From contig NW_023503807.1 of the NCBI RefSeq assembly GCF_014529535.1, positions 2,145,332-2,209,331 on the forward strand: a DNA stretch of 64,000 nucleotides, read 5' to 3'. Below are positions 25,761 to 37,644 of this stretch, one piece after another. Positions within the stretch are counted from its first letter, which is position 1. Every line of letters starts with the position of its first letter. The notes under the pieces are model-generated. The model saw only the letters and a list, made by a program, of their open reading frames with translations. It did no database searches and was not told where the DNA came from. Made by a program: the position numbers and the translations under genes. Source of the DNA: Bradysia coprophila (lineage: Eukaryota > Arthropoda > Insecta > Diptera > Sciaridae).

Positions 25761-25932
25761 CGTTGATATCCCCGCCGGTTTTACAGAATAAGAGCCAGAT
25801 TTTGCTAGGCTTGCATCTTTTATGAAGTTTTTGCACAAATGAGTATGCCAATCGATAAATCAAATCGTATTAAAAGATACAAACCTAGCAAAATCTGGCT
25901 CTTATTGTGTAAAAACAGCGGAGATATTAACG
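25761..25932. mobile_element. foldback MITE
   Basis: About 172 bp. Arms of about 60 nt include AATAAGAGCCAGATTTTGCT on the left and AGCAAAATCTGGCTCTTATT on the right, with outer ends CGTTGATATCCCCGC and GCGGAGATATTAACG. The spurious ORF at 25595-25825 runs into it. Confidence 0.75.
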
Positions 25933-26469
25933 TTTACATGTCAATTTGGTAAAATAGAGTACTGAAACGAGACAGTGTATCAAACAAATTTTGGCACTGT
26001 AATAGATCTGGAAACGTTTTTAATACAAAATAGTACTCTATTTGGCAGCTGTCACTCGAAGCACTCTTGCTTGAAGTGCGGTAGGAAGAGGTGTAATTTC
26101 CTATTGTCTATCCTAGGTTAACAAATAACTATTGAATTTGGTATGATATGTGTCGGAATTGACTTCACATAAGGTGTGTTCAAGTACCATAATCAAAGAG
26201 TCATTTAATTTTGAGCCTTGAGCATAAATTTCAGAATTTTTCTCGTAATTTAGACCTTACTTCGTTTCGAGATACAACTCGCGAAATCGCCTAAAATCTA
26301 CGGTACACAAGAGATACGTGCACAGCTATTGCTTATCATGTTGAAGATTCTTTTTAAAATTACTCATCATTTCTAAACATGAATACTAAATCATGACTCA
26401 TAATAGAGAGATTTTTACTTAAAATTGTAAGTTGACTTGAAACTTGGAAATTATCAAAAATTTCTCCGA

Positions 26470-26655
26470 GAGGAACTATTCGCACCCGTCGTGTGTCAAT
26501 GGTACCCACAAGTGACTGTTCGCACGCGTGTACCAATAGTACATACGAGAGACTATTCACAGGTGTGTGACAGTAGCACCCAAGAGATTTTAGTCGCACG
26601 CGCGTGTCAACATTAACCAAGAGGGTTTTTTTGACACTCGTGTGCCAATATCATC
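26470..26655. repeat. degenerate tandem repeat, about 40-bp unit
   Basis: Four to five units share the pattern gagactattcgcac-gcgtgt-caat-gtaccca-aaga, each with the word CGCAC(G/C)CG or a variant. GC-richer than its surroundings. No ORF of interest. Confidence 0.55.
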
Positions 26656-27189
26656 AAATTAAAAAATATGCTCGTGTATGGTGAAGGGTATCCGAAATTA
26701 TAGCAAAACACCATTGTATGTACATTTTCTATTGAGATTTCATCATCGGAAAATAGTTTTTCATTTTCCATTTTAGAGGTGATGTCACTCACCGACATCG
26801 TAAAAATTTACCCCTTCTCCATTAGCATTTTCTTACTCATGCTCCACATTAATTTCAATACATAAAAAAGTTTGCTTCTTTCGTTTGGCCCCATTTGCAT
26901 AGAAAAAAGTTTCGTGATATTTTTCGATATTTTTTTTTATATTTTTTCTTCTTCACGAAATACAAAAGGGTGACCCAATTCAGATAAAACTTTCCTGTTT
27001 GTGACAGTGAAAATGCACTTACCGTACACAAGCATGTACAATATCGTATGTAATTGCTGTTAAGTTATTGCTTTGGCTTGTGTGATTTCTCCACTCGTCT
27101 TCGCCTCGTTCCGGAAAGCTAACACTTGTCAAAACAACAAACTGACAAACTAGGACGTAATATACGATATTTTAGACGCAATTTTAGAT

Positions 27190-27335
27190 TTATCAGAATT
27201 TTAAAAGTCATCGATATTTCCGGTCAGTTAAGTGATTCCCAGTTTATGATAAATAAAATCAAATTTAGCGCCAAAATATCCTAACCTGGAAACACTTAAT
27301 TCACTAGAACATCGATGACTTTCAAAAAACTAAAA
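27190..27335. repeat. short inverted repeat
   Basis: AAAAGTCATCGATATT...AGTTAAGTGATTCC on the left is inverted as GGAAACACTTAATTCACT...ACATCGATGACTTTC on the right. Confidence 0.5.
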
Positions 27336-27538
27336 AATCACAAATATGTTCAGAACTAGACTGTAGGATGTTTTGCAAAACGTTGCGGTAGGATTTTACA
27401 AAAGTGAATCCGTTGAACTCATCATCGAGCAACAAACATACGTGAACTTTTCCAACGACCTTCACAAAGGTATCTCTCTCTATCTATATCTCTTTCTCTA
27501 TATATCTCTCTCTTTGTTCTTTCCCTTGTTGGAGTTTA

Positions 27539-27668
27539 TGCTGAAGACAAACGAGACATCGAAAACGTATTTCGATCAAAATTCTCTTTGTTATAGTTTC
27601 GTTAAGTGTCAAAGAACAAAGAGAATTTTGATCGAAATACGTTTTCGATGCCTCGTTTGTCTTCAGCA
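27539..27668. mobile_element. foldback MITE with 3-bp TTA duplication
   Basis: 130 bp with ends TGCTGAAGACAAACGAG and CTCGTTTGTCTTCAGCA. The arms continue for about 55 nt (GAAAACGTATTTCGATCAAA). Flanked by TTA at 27536-27538 and 27669-27671. Terminal sequence and duplication type place it with 9487-9658. A (TATCTC)n-like microsatellite precedes it (about 27470-27515). Confidence 0.85.
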
Positions 27669-27671
27669 TTA

Positions 27672-30388
27672 CACTTTTAATAGTAGATTATGAACCTCTG
27701 TCAAACATGCTTATTTCGGCGATTTGGAAGTTATGTACAGAGCCGAAGGCGTGGCACAAAATCCGAATAGTTAAAATAAACATTTTTGACAGAGGTGCAT
27801 ACGCTGTTTTGCCTGCGAGGGTAGATTTATCCAGATGAAACCTTTTACATTATAGGGATAAAAGCGTTCTAGGCGGAAAAAAATGTAAAACAGCTCGGCT
27901 ACACCTCGTATTGGACAACCTAACATCGAGTGCGATAAAAAAGCAATATCACAGCTCATATTTTCGAACTATTTTAAATCAATGGACTGAGCAGCAGAAC
28001 ACCCTGTATACAAAACAAGAAGAATGTAGTCGTAGAACGAACTAAAAGATTTATATGACAAACTTCCCAATGCTCACAGTAGACAACACAACAGTATTCA
28101 TACTGAATATCATATCTAGTTATATTTACGTGCTCCAAAGACTCTTAGTAAATTGGAATCATCCAAGGATCTTATTTGCAAAATAGAGTCAAACTAAAAA
28201 CAGATTAACAGAAAACCGGCATCGGTTCAAATGTTTCTTAACTTGTATGTAGTTTTACAAGAGCGACAGAGTTAATATTGTTCAACGTCAAATTCACGTT
28301 TTCTCTAATGGTGTCCCTACAAGAAAATGGTTTTCATGTATGCGGTCAATCACTACCTCAACCCATTCTTGGTAAAAATTTTCAACTCCCCTACAAACAT
28401 CGCTCGATGGGAAAATTAGTGTTGGATACAAGACTTTCGTATGTAAGTTTAACACAACTCAATTGTCAATTACTGCTCCATTTGCCTCTATCTATTCGAC
28501 AGATTCCCGTCTACCGCTACCTTCAATGCCATCACATAAATAATATTCAGAGACCTGCAACACCATTAACTCTTACAACAAAAAGAAGCAAAATCCATGA
28601 GCTCGATTGGAATTCACGCCGTAAGTGCGCTACAAATTCAAAATGGAACGTGCCAAGATCTATGTAACGCAGCATTGAGTCGTGCCACTCTCAAAATAAG
28701 GAAGCTTTGACATTCAGTTCATTTTTTATTCGACATCGCAACCATCATTTTCCACAATCTGACTAGTGACTGACTGACTAGCACTAATTCCTTGGTACTT
28801 TGCCTGTTGGTGATTTCTTTTTCGCACTCAATCGGGACTCTAGTCAAGGTTTCTAGAAGAGCGATGTATATATAAGAGTGCTATTAACAACAGGAGCGCG
28901 TATTCGTCCTCACTTTAGTTCATCTCCACAAACTTACGTTAACATTTTTATGATTGCAAAAAGAAATAAAAAAATTCAAAAATTCAAATCGTTTGTGTTA
29001 TGTAGCATAAGTTCAGGCTCTTTCGTTGACAGCATACGACTATATTTAGGAGCAAACCCATCTAAACATCAACTAACATGAATGGTACCCAATCAAATCG
29101 CTTAGCAGTGTGTTATCTTTCCGTGTATGGATGTGTGTGTGCACGACACTTAATTTTCTCAAATAAAACTTCCATGCTCAATATTGAATGTGACCAGTTT
29201 ATCGTTGTAAGTCAGTTTATTCACTGGTGAACTGAATATAATACAGGAGCAATTGCACAACCGCTTTTTTTGAGTTTATTTATATCCAGACTCTCGTGTA
29301 ATAAATTAAATATTTTTTTTTAAATTAAATTAATTTGATTGTTTGTGCAACATATACGAAACTGTTCTGTAATAAAATTGTTATTAATTGCACGTAAGTA
29401 TTAATCGCCTTTGTCAGTAAAAATTGTGTTACAATGTTGCACAAAAGTGCATCGTCTGACACAATTTTATGATGTCAATTCATTGTCATAATATCCAGTG
29501 TTCTATAATGAATCCATTGCATGCTAATTAATCAATCAACGATTATAACAAACACATTTGCAAAATACACGTGTAGCAGCTAAAGTGTTGGTGTAGGTTC
29601 CGAGCTGTAATTTAATACTTCAATTTTAATCTATTTGATTGTCGTAATGATATTCCGGCAGACAAAGAAACCGATTAGAGTTTATTTTTGGTGTGGAGTT
29701 CATTTTAGAATTGAACTTGTCTGCTTCACACCAAAAGGGGGTGATAACCTTTATTTTAGCTAACATATTGATCACACAGTACAACTGGTGTTTATCTGTT
29801 CATATTGCTGGTATGGAATATTCCTAAATTTTGTGAAAATAATGTCTGTTTTCTATGCTGTTTGTTCAGCGATGTTCAAAGTCGTTTATAATGGCAGGTA
29901 CAGACAGACAGCATTCTAAAGTGTACACTGGCTATCAATGAGAGCAACAGGTTTATTTTCGAGGTAACGCAACATATTAATTCACTTGGTAAAGATTCAA
30001 AATTAATTCTGCAAGCAGTGTATAGTCGGTCGGTCAATAGAAAAAGCGTAGAAACAACAATGTTTGAAGAAAATCTTGTTTTGAAATTCCAGTATGTTCA
30101 AGATTCAATGGAAAATTTTTCATTTTTGCTGTAAAGCGGTATATGTCGTTTCGCCTAGTGGAAACACATAAAATTTGCTCGGGTGGACGAAATGAAATTG
30201 ATTTTTGATTAGGGGATATTCAAAACAAAGGAGTTTCGCTATGGATATGATAAGGAAAAACGGTTAGATTTGAACAGCTGGGTGAAGAAGTTCAATTCTT
30301 CTAAAATTCGGAAAATATTTAACGATTGATTTTGGTTGGAGGTCGTAAATAAAAATGAAAATGAAGTTGGTGATTGGTCATGGTCATA
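27672..30388. other. intergenic, no gene supported
   Basis: The 129-codon ORF at 28278-28667 and the 67-codon ORF at 28878-29081 show no recognisable domain, and no matching exons were found around them. The stretch is repeat-poor compared with its neighbours, so a non-coding transcript cannot be excluded. Confidence 0.35.
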
Positions 30389-30637
30389 GAGTCCGTTGGG
30401 ATCAAAAGTAGGTCTATTCCATCTGTCAAAGTGACGTTTTGAACGTCAAACATAAGAAATCTTTTAAGAAGACAGTAATTTCGTTGATTTTTCTTAAATT
30501 GTTTTTCAATTACTGCATTTAAAAAAAAAAATAAGAATTAACGAAATTACCGACCGTTTTACATATTTTCTAATGTTTGACGTTTAAAACGTCACTTTGA
30601 CAGATGTAATTGACATACTTTTGATCCCAACGAACTC
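30389..30637. mobile_element. foldback MITE
   Basis: About 249 bp. GAGTCCGTTGGGATCAAAAG on the left is inverted as CTTTTGATCCCAACGAACTC on the right. Inner arms include ATCTGTCAAAGTGACGTTTT and GAACGTCAAACAT. The centre is A/T-rich. Confidence 0.78.
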
Positions 30638-31058
30638 AATCTCACCTCATTTAAACTAAAATGGCTTTGAATTAAGAAAAATATTTACGAAAAAAATTAC
30701 AAACTTTGGTAAATGCTTCATTATTCTGGCTTGATGAGGCGACATAACTACACGGTCAATATCGTCAGGAACGATATTATCGTTTTTTAGACGATAGTAT
30801 CGTCTAAAAAACGATAGTATCGTACTATCGTCTAAAAAACGATATTATCGTCCAAAAAAATCTCATCCAGGACGATAATATCGTCTAAAATTATGAATTT
30901 TAAAATATTTTCAGGACGATATTATCGTTGTCTTGACGATATTAGAGAACGTTAGCTAAACGGCCGCTAACGCTAATTTCCAACGCTAAATCCCCCGCTA
31001 ACGCTAAAATCAACGGTAATGCCCTGTCAATAAATGGCACTATTGTGAATGCATACAC

Positions 31059-31283
31059 ATGGACGACGTAATTTTCGAATTATTTTCATTTATTATTTTA
31101 AAGGGTCATTCGGATCAATATTTTATTACTGCAATCCGTAGATCTAATTTGCAAGAAGGCAGCGACACTGTGCTGGATAAAATCTATAAACTTTACAATG
31201 TGCTGTTCGACGACAAACATCCTCAACTACACAACAAACACGTGGTTAACCTGCAATTGAAACACATGAAATTAATTTTGTGA
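31059..31283 (+). other. 74-codon ORF in left inner arm of the foldback
   Basis: ATG GAC GAC... encodes a small protein with RRSNLQEGSDTVLDKIYKLY and DDKHPQLHNKHVVNLQLKH. The mirror copy in the right arm reads the same except for a few changes (VIFE/ATFD region, S/L, D/E, H/Y) once the 31725-31868 insertion is set aside. I do not recognise the family. It could be a captured host exon or an element-encoded peptide. Confidence 0.4.
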
Positions 31284-31574
31284 TTATTACTTCCACAATG
31301 TGATCGGATCAATATTTTATGAATGCAATTAGTAGATCTGACTTGTAGGAAGCCAGCGGTATTAAGCTGGAAACGTTTTTTATTCTCTTTTTAATGTTAC
31401 AAATAGTATCCTCGACACGACGAACATGCAGTTGGAAAATGTGATTCGTAATACGTTTTATTGCAATCAAAAGTGAATAAAACTTTTCCAGCTTAATACC
31501 GCTGGCTTCCTACAAGTCAGATCTACTAATTGCATTGATAAAATATTGATCCGATCACATTGTGGAAGTAATAA

Positions 31575-32000
31575 TCACAAAATTAATTTCATGTATTTCA
31601 ATTGCAGGTTAACCACGTGTTTGTTGTGTAGTTGAGGATGTTTGTCGTCGAACAGCACATTGTAAAGTTTATAGATTTTTTCCAGCACAGTGTCGCTGCC
31701 TTCCTGCAAATTAGATCTACGGATGGGGTAGGGTAATCTCGCACACCACACAAATTCATGGTGTGCGAGATTCACCTCTAAGTGGTGAATCTCGCACAGT
31801 CATGACTTTTCGTTACATTTCGTAAAAGGACGCATACTATGATCGCGTGTGCGAGATTCCCCGACACCCTACGGATTGCAGTAATAAAATATTGATCCAG
31901 ATGACCTTTTAAAATAATAAATGAAAATAAATCGAAAGTTGCGTCGTCCATGTGTATGCATTCACAATGGTGCCACTTATTGACAGGGCATTACCGTTGA
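31575..32000 (-). pseudogene. mirror copy of the 74-codon ORF, broken by an insertion
   Basis: Reads on the minus strand from about 31951 down to 31575. It is the inverse of 31059-31283 and is interrupted after the ITAIR codons by the 144-bp element and its 8-bp duplication. Confidence 0.45.
31725..31868. mobile_element. small TIR element with 8-bp duplication (GGGGTAGGG family)
   Basis: 144 bp. Left end GGGGTAGGGTAATCTCGCAC; right end GTGCGAGATTCCCCGACACC; imperfect inverted repeats. Flanked by CTACGGAT at 31717-31724 and 31869-31876. The left arm of the host foldback preserves the uninterrupted sequence, a built-in empty site. An internal hairpin (TGGTGTGCGAGATTCACC / GGTGAATCTCGCAC) and CGTAAAAGGACG are seen. 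Same family as 36598-37256. Confidence 0.88.
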
Positions 32001-33027
32001 TTTTAGCGTTAGCGGGGGATTTAGCGTTGGAAATTAGCGTTAGCGGCCGTTCAGCTAACGTTCTCTATTATCGTTTAAAAAAACGATAATATCGTTTTTT
32101 TGGACGATACTATCGTTTTTTTTTGATGATACTATCGTCTAAAAAACGATATTATCGTTCAAAAAACGATAATATCGTTTTTTGACGATAATATCGTCCT
32201 GGATGAAAATATCCGCTGGACGGATATCGTTATTTTCTTTTTCTGAACAAATTTATCGTTATTTTGGACGATATTATCGTCCTGGGCGATAATTTTTGAG
32301 ACGATAATATCGTTCTGGACGATAGTATCATCCAGAACGATAATATCGTTTTTAATTTATTTAAAATAAAAATTCTAGACGATAATATCGTGCTGGGCGA
32401 TATTATCGTTCTGGATGGTTGTTGAAGACGAAACACAAAATCTTGTAGATAAACACCTTTTTATAGACGGCAAATATATATTAAAAATTGGTTCATTTGG
32501 TTCCGTAAATTTAAATTTTATATAGAAAAATTACACAGACTAATTATGAGACGACGCGAGAAAAAAAAAATTAACTCCTAAGTTCCGACACCGTTCCGGC
32601 GCCCGGCTCGTACGTAAAAAGATGAATTATTTAGGGACGAACTAAACGCCTTTTTTAAACACTGATGTGTAGGTGACTTCCTCTGACAATTGTTTTTCGA
32701 TATTTTGGAAGAGAATTCGGTTCTTGCTGCACCTCTGAGTAAAATTGAGTCCTGGACAATATTACCACCCAAAAGTAAACGATTTGGACGATGTTATCGT
32801 ACAGAAATCGAAAATATCCATTAGACTTTCTAGAACGGTAATATCGTCCAGAAAACGATACTATCGTCCAGACAATATTTTAGAATTTTTCAATTTAGAC
32901 GATATTATCGTCCTGGATGAAAATTTTTTGGACGACAATATCGTTTTTTTGGACGATACTATCGTCCAAAAAAACGATATTATCGCCCAAAAAAACGATA
33001 TTATCGTTCCTGACGATATTGACGGTG

Positions 33028-35147
33028 TGGAAATGTCCCTCTACCTTTTAATTCAGCTAGAGTCGAAAATGGCTTATTACAATACTAGGGAAAGTATGAG
33101 TATACGAGCGCTTGCGCAAGTATTAGTACGAGTCTGTTATATACAGCCTTATATCAGTGAGGTATTTTATCGCAGTAGGCAAACATCTCTTTTTCTAGTG
33201 ATGTAATTTTACTTGCAAAACCTTTAGCTCTCTAGGGTAAATTTGTTTACTCTTATGTACGTCGTGTATATAGCGCACAATACACACACACCGTATGCGA
33301 TAAAATTCATTACAAAGCTGGGGATAAAGTCACGTTTCCATTTAATTGCTGACCTCGGCTTCGCCTCGGATCAAGAAACTTCACACAAAAATTGAACGTT
33401 TCGTCTTTTTATCCCTTGTCATGTAATTAACCATTGTAGGAACTTTCCATTCAACAAAACACACATTTATTGACAATAACACAGATTTACAATCACAAAA
33501 TCGTTTCAACTTCAAAGAGAAACTGTAAATACGATGCAAATGTTCGAATATTATAATCGCCATCGATAAAATACAATGAATTTTTCAGCACGCACAGCGG
33601 CCTTGAGTCGGTTTTTCTTATCAACAGTGTAACAGATAATTTGATTATGCTTTTCTGTCTGTATCGTGTCTCGCAACAACATTTCGCCGGTAAATTAAAC
33701 TTTGTTGCTTTTTCTCTTATCAAATATTTATGGTGACTTGACATATATTTGATGTACGTCACGGTTTTTGGGGCTAACAGGTCCATTCCAACATGTTTTA
33801 TATAACATCTTTAGACTCCAGGGGACCAGGCGATTCTCTTTATTCCGTAAATTGATCGGAGACATTTGTAGTCTGCAACAGGGACCATGTATTCCTGAAA
33901 AGGAAATCTGTGGCTTCCTAGTCCATATCAGCTATGATTCAGTGAGCCAATAGTTATTTGTTTACTGAGGGGCGGAACTGGAAATTCTAACAAGAGCGAT
34001 GTTTGTTCGATTTCGCTCGTGTTGGAATTTCCTATTTCATCCAGTGGTGAACACAACGTTTTTATTGTGTGCAAGGTGTGATTAACCGTTTTTTTCCACG
34101 ACACAAAAAACATCATTTCACCATACCATTTTTGAAAACATAAACAAAGTGACAGTTCGAGTGAGAAAAGTTCGATTTTCTCTCCACGGGAGGCAAAGTG
34201 CTGCACTTTGCTTACTAGAAATGTCATTCAATCGTCAACAAAACACAATTTTCTCATGGCCTATTGATGCCAGAAACTAAGGTAAATCACACCTCTCATA
34301 TGAAAATAAATATTTTCTACTAAATTTTCCCAATTTGTTTACAATTTATTTCAATACAAAATGTTACACCAAAGTGTTGATAAAAACATTGTTTGACCTT
34401 GATTGTAAAGTTAACGCCAAAATGACAGTTATCTTTATCTACTCAAGTTGATCAAACATTATGTCTAGACAATATTCAAATCATGCTCTACTTGCAAAAA
34501 CTTAATGAAGTGAGTATAATAAATAAATCGATATAAATTGCGTATTTGGCACTCCCCCCATTATTGCCGTCTAACCCTTCGCTTAATTGGCAGTTCGTTC
34601 AAACAATAGAGAAAAGGCTGAGTGTTTTCTATTTGTTTACACAAACTGTCAAGTGTTCGAAGGTTCTAGTGTCATTTTTATTCAAGTTGCTTTCCAATGT
34701 GACATTATGTCGTTTTTCACTGGAAAAGTCTATCGTGAGCTATGTTAGACATAGATTATTTCCAGCTGTTTCAAAACAAAATGAGAAATAACGTACCTAC
34801 AGTGAACTATGTCACAAAATTGCGAACATAATTGTAGATGGCCTAGAGTGAGGGCAAGTGCATAAAGCCGTTTTCATTGTATTTTCATGCCGCGGGACAA
34901 TATTACAGAATTTTCCTCGTAATTTGGTCGTTTTGCATTTGGGCTACAACTTGCAAAATTGCCTAAGATCTACCGACCACAACAGTTACGTAAATAACTA
35001 ATCCATTGTTCTGTAAGACAAACCAACACAAACATACAGTTGTTGTGTTGACAATCACGAAATTATTGTCACAAAATACGTGGATTTTCCGCATAAAAAA
35101 TGTTAGCCCTACCAACGGATCGCGTCGAGTTCAAATTGTTACTCGTA
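33028..35147. other. intergenic, no gene supported
   Basis: Short ORFs only. 33295-33430 resembles 23340-23475. 33940-34260 contains a foldback-like block (GGAATTTCC, GGTGAAC) with words shared with 18370-18720. No coding exon recognised. Confidence 0.35.
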
Positions 35148-35691
35148 GTAGGGCTCACTAGCTGCATTTTGGTGCATTTTGGTATAAAAGCGTGAATTTT
35201 TTACCATTGATAAATATGCATTTGGGGATTCCAAAACGATTACGAGATTTTGAAAAAGTGACCTCTAGCGCCATCTACATCCGGTTGAAGTTTTCGATGC
35301 AGAGGTAACTTTGATGAATTTCTGTGTAGCGGGAATCGAAGCTACGCAGGTGATATTGGTCTCAAACGAAAGCTGAATGTTCAAAGTTTTTTTTAGTGCA
35401 AAAAAATTTCATGAATTTTCCAATTTTCCCGCAGTTTTTCACTTTGAACATTCAGCTTTCGTTTGAGACCAATATCACCTGCGTAGCTTCGATTCCCGCT
35501 ACACAGAAATTCATCAAAGTTACCTCTGCATCGAAAACTTCAACCGGATGTAGATGGCGCTAGAGGTCACTTTTTCAAAGTCTCCTAATCGTTTTGGAAT
35601 CCCCAAATGCATATTTATCAATGGTAAAAAATTCACGCTTTTATACCAAAATGAACCAAAAAATGTATTTTGTTCAACTAGTGAGCCCTAC
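35148..35691. mobile_element. near-perfect 544-bp palindromic element with TA borders
   Basis: Ends GTAGGGCTCACTAG and CTAGTGAGCCCTAC, bounded by TA at 35146-35147 and 35692-35693. From about 35184 to 35650 the arms are almost identical for more than 200 nt (e.g. GTGACCTCTAGCGCCATCTA, TCTGTGTAGCGGGAATCGAA, GATATTGGTCTCAAACGAAA). The loop is an A/T-rich 40-60 nt. The termini are less conserved than the inside. TA borders fit a Tc1/mariner-type MITE. Confidence 0.85.
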
Positions 35692-35720
35692 TATCGCAAA
35701 TCAACTATCAATAATAAATA

Positions 35721-35855
35721 TAATAGCCTCAATACGAACAACACACACTCTACGGATAATAGCGGCAGAGTCAAAATGACCCAAAATTATATCTGCTAAA
35801 TTTGAAGTATCCGTAGAGTGTGTTGTTTTTGTATAGAGGCTATATTGTGTTTAAT
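35721..35855. repeat. inverted repeat
   Basis: ACAACACACACTCTACGGATA is inverted as TATCCGTAGAGTGTGTTGTT, with outer ATAGCCTC / GAGGCTAT. About 135 bp. Confidence 0.65.
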
Positions 35856-36008
35856 GTAGAGGAGAGTTTAAATTAAACAAACTTTAACAGAGGTCACTTT
35901 CCGAAGAACTTTGGACATAGTTAGTGATATTGTTTGTTATGTCGACTGCGATAATAAATTTTCAAGGAGAAACTTTAATGCCAAAGCTCAACTATTTTCT
36001 GTAATTTG

Positions 36009-37414
36009 TGCTGCGGGAAACGATCGATGTGCTATGTCATTGTCATCGTAGTAATAAATTTTCTAATTAAATTTGATATCACACGAAATGTGATCGAAAA
36101 GCGCTAAAAATAACTTTTTTACGGTGTTGTCGATTTCCATAATTTTTTTTTTAAATCGGTTTGAATAACACCGTTTGATAGGTAAAACGAGACCTTTCAT
36201 GTGAACCCTGAGTTGTTGAGATTGTAGTACAAAGTATTCATTAAGGAACATTTATCACGCTCTGTACTGAGTAACAGTTGTTTGTTCACCGAGCGAAAAC
36301 GAAAGTTAGATATTTCGTTTTGAGGGTGTTCTTGGCCAGAGCCACAAGACACCAGAGAAAATTAATTTTCCTACTTTTTCCCCGAAGTCGACACCATTAA
36401 AATGAAAAATCATATATTTGAATGTGTGTGTGACAGCTTCGTGTACAGACAGTAAAAGGGGACTCTTAATGTCAAAAGTAAAGGGACCCAAAACGTCAAA
36501 ATAAAGCAAAGTTGACGTTTTCGTGTTAGTGGTGTGTGTGATATAATTTTTCAATGAATTTCGGGTCATAATTCCTCTAGGTAGTCTACCTCTATGGGGG
36601 GTAGGGTAAATTGGCACCATGCAAGTTTGATGCGTGCCAGTTTCCACAGTAATGTGAATTTAGCACAGTGCCAGATTCACCATCTGAAGAGTAATTTGGC
36701 ACCATGCAACTTTGGAAATTGGCACACGGTAGCCATAATAGAAAAATAAATAAAAGTGAATGGTGTGCTAATCATAGTCACTATTAGTCAACATTATTTA
36801 CCTATAAAGGGAAGGCTTGGCAAAAATTAGGGAATTGTGATGTTTCGATTCGAGGAACAACGTTTAGCTGCTCGACGAAGATTGCTCAATAGGGTCGGCC
36901 AAGACATCGCAACTTTTATGCAAGATTTCGTAAAAGGACGAATTTTCTAGTTTGGAGACAAATTATTGAATTTATCTCGATGCCTTCAAAGCCATAGCTT
37001 TTTTGCGTCATTTTGTAAAAAGACAAATTTATTAGTTTTGACTGCGAAAACTCGTAAAATGACAAATTTATTGACTCACAGACTCAATCATAACTTCCAG
37101 ATTAAAATGAGTTAGCACAAAACTGGCACACAAGCTTCGTTGCGTGTGCCAAATTCTCAAAAACCTATGAAAAAAGGTAATCTGGCACATGTGCTAGATT
37201 CCACTTCATGTACGGAATTTGGCACCCCCTTCACGTGTGCCAAATTCTCGGATCCCCTCTATGGTCAACACAATGCTCTTCACAGCAAAGTTTCCTGAAG
37301 TCTCAGCACAGCTGAGAAAATGACTATTTTCTCGCCCGCGTCATGAAAAATTCATTACAAACTTTGTTAATGAATTTATTTACGTAGCACATCGATCGTC
37401 TCCCGCAACTCTCT
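36009..37414. repeat. distant inverted repeat enclosing a TIR element
   Basis: GCGGGAAACGATCGATGTGC near 36012 is inverted as GCACATCGATCGTCTCCCGC near 37386-37405. It brackets the 36598-37256 element. Possibly the ends of an older element. Confidence 0.45.
36598..37256. mobile_element. 659-bp TIR element with 8-bp duplication (GGGGTAGGG family)
   Basis: Left end GGGGTAGGGTAAATTGGCAC, right end GTGTGCCAAATTCTCGGATCCC, imperfect inverted repeats. Flanked by the 8-bp duplication CTCTATGG (36590-36597 and 37257-37264). Internally the word TTGGCAC / GTGCCAA recurs many times, and CGTAAAAGGACGAATTT, CGTAAAATGACAAATTT and GTAAAAAGACAAATTT form a degenerate direct repeat. No transposase ORF. Confidence 0.85.
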
Positions 37415-37644
37415 GGGAACGATGAGTATGTAACAAGCGGCTTATCACTTTTGACTTGCAAATATAATTATATGAAGCGATAAATGAGAGGGCAATAACC
37501 ATCCTTTGCACGAGAGTTATTGCTGAGCACCGAAATATCAGCTATGCGTATAATTGCTGCTTCTGTTTCTGAGAAAAGATTATTAAATTCTTTGGAAATG
37601 ACATCAAAAATGATTTTCTTTTTCTCTCTTTTTTTACAGTGGAA

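Larger units (their letters stand above)
30751..33027. mobile_element. FB-like foldback element, 2.28 kb
   Basis: Ends CACGGTCAATATCGTCAGGA and TCCTGACGATATTGACGGTG are inverted. The outer parts of both arms, and the segments 32066-32420 and 32780-33020, are built from more than 20 degenerate copies of a short self-palindromic unit ACGATANTATCGT joined by A- or T-runs. Inside is a second long palindrome: 30955-31374 against 31477-32066, loop about 31375-31476. Each inner arm carries a version of the same 74-codon ORF. The right arm is interrupted by a separate element (31725-31868). Long TIRs made of short tandem repeats are the defining feature of Drosophila FB (foldback) elements. No clear target duplication was found; 32420-32770 is unique filler. 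Confidence 0.8.

Noticed and set aside
25595..25825. 76-codon ORF MAEKYRTVHRQ...
   Set aside because: Runs into the arm of a foldback MITE and resembles no known family.
28278..28667. 129-codon ORF
   Set aside because: No recognisable domain, biased toward chance composition, and no supporting exons nearby.
32745..33206. 153-codon ORF with DDIIV repeats
   Set aside because: Its repetitive protein is just the translated ACGATANTATCGT tandem units of the foldback arm.
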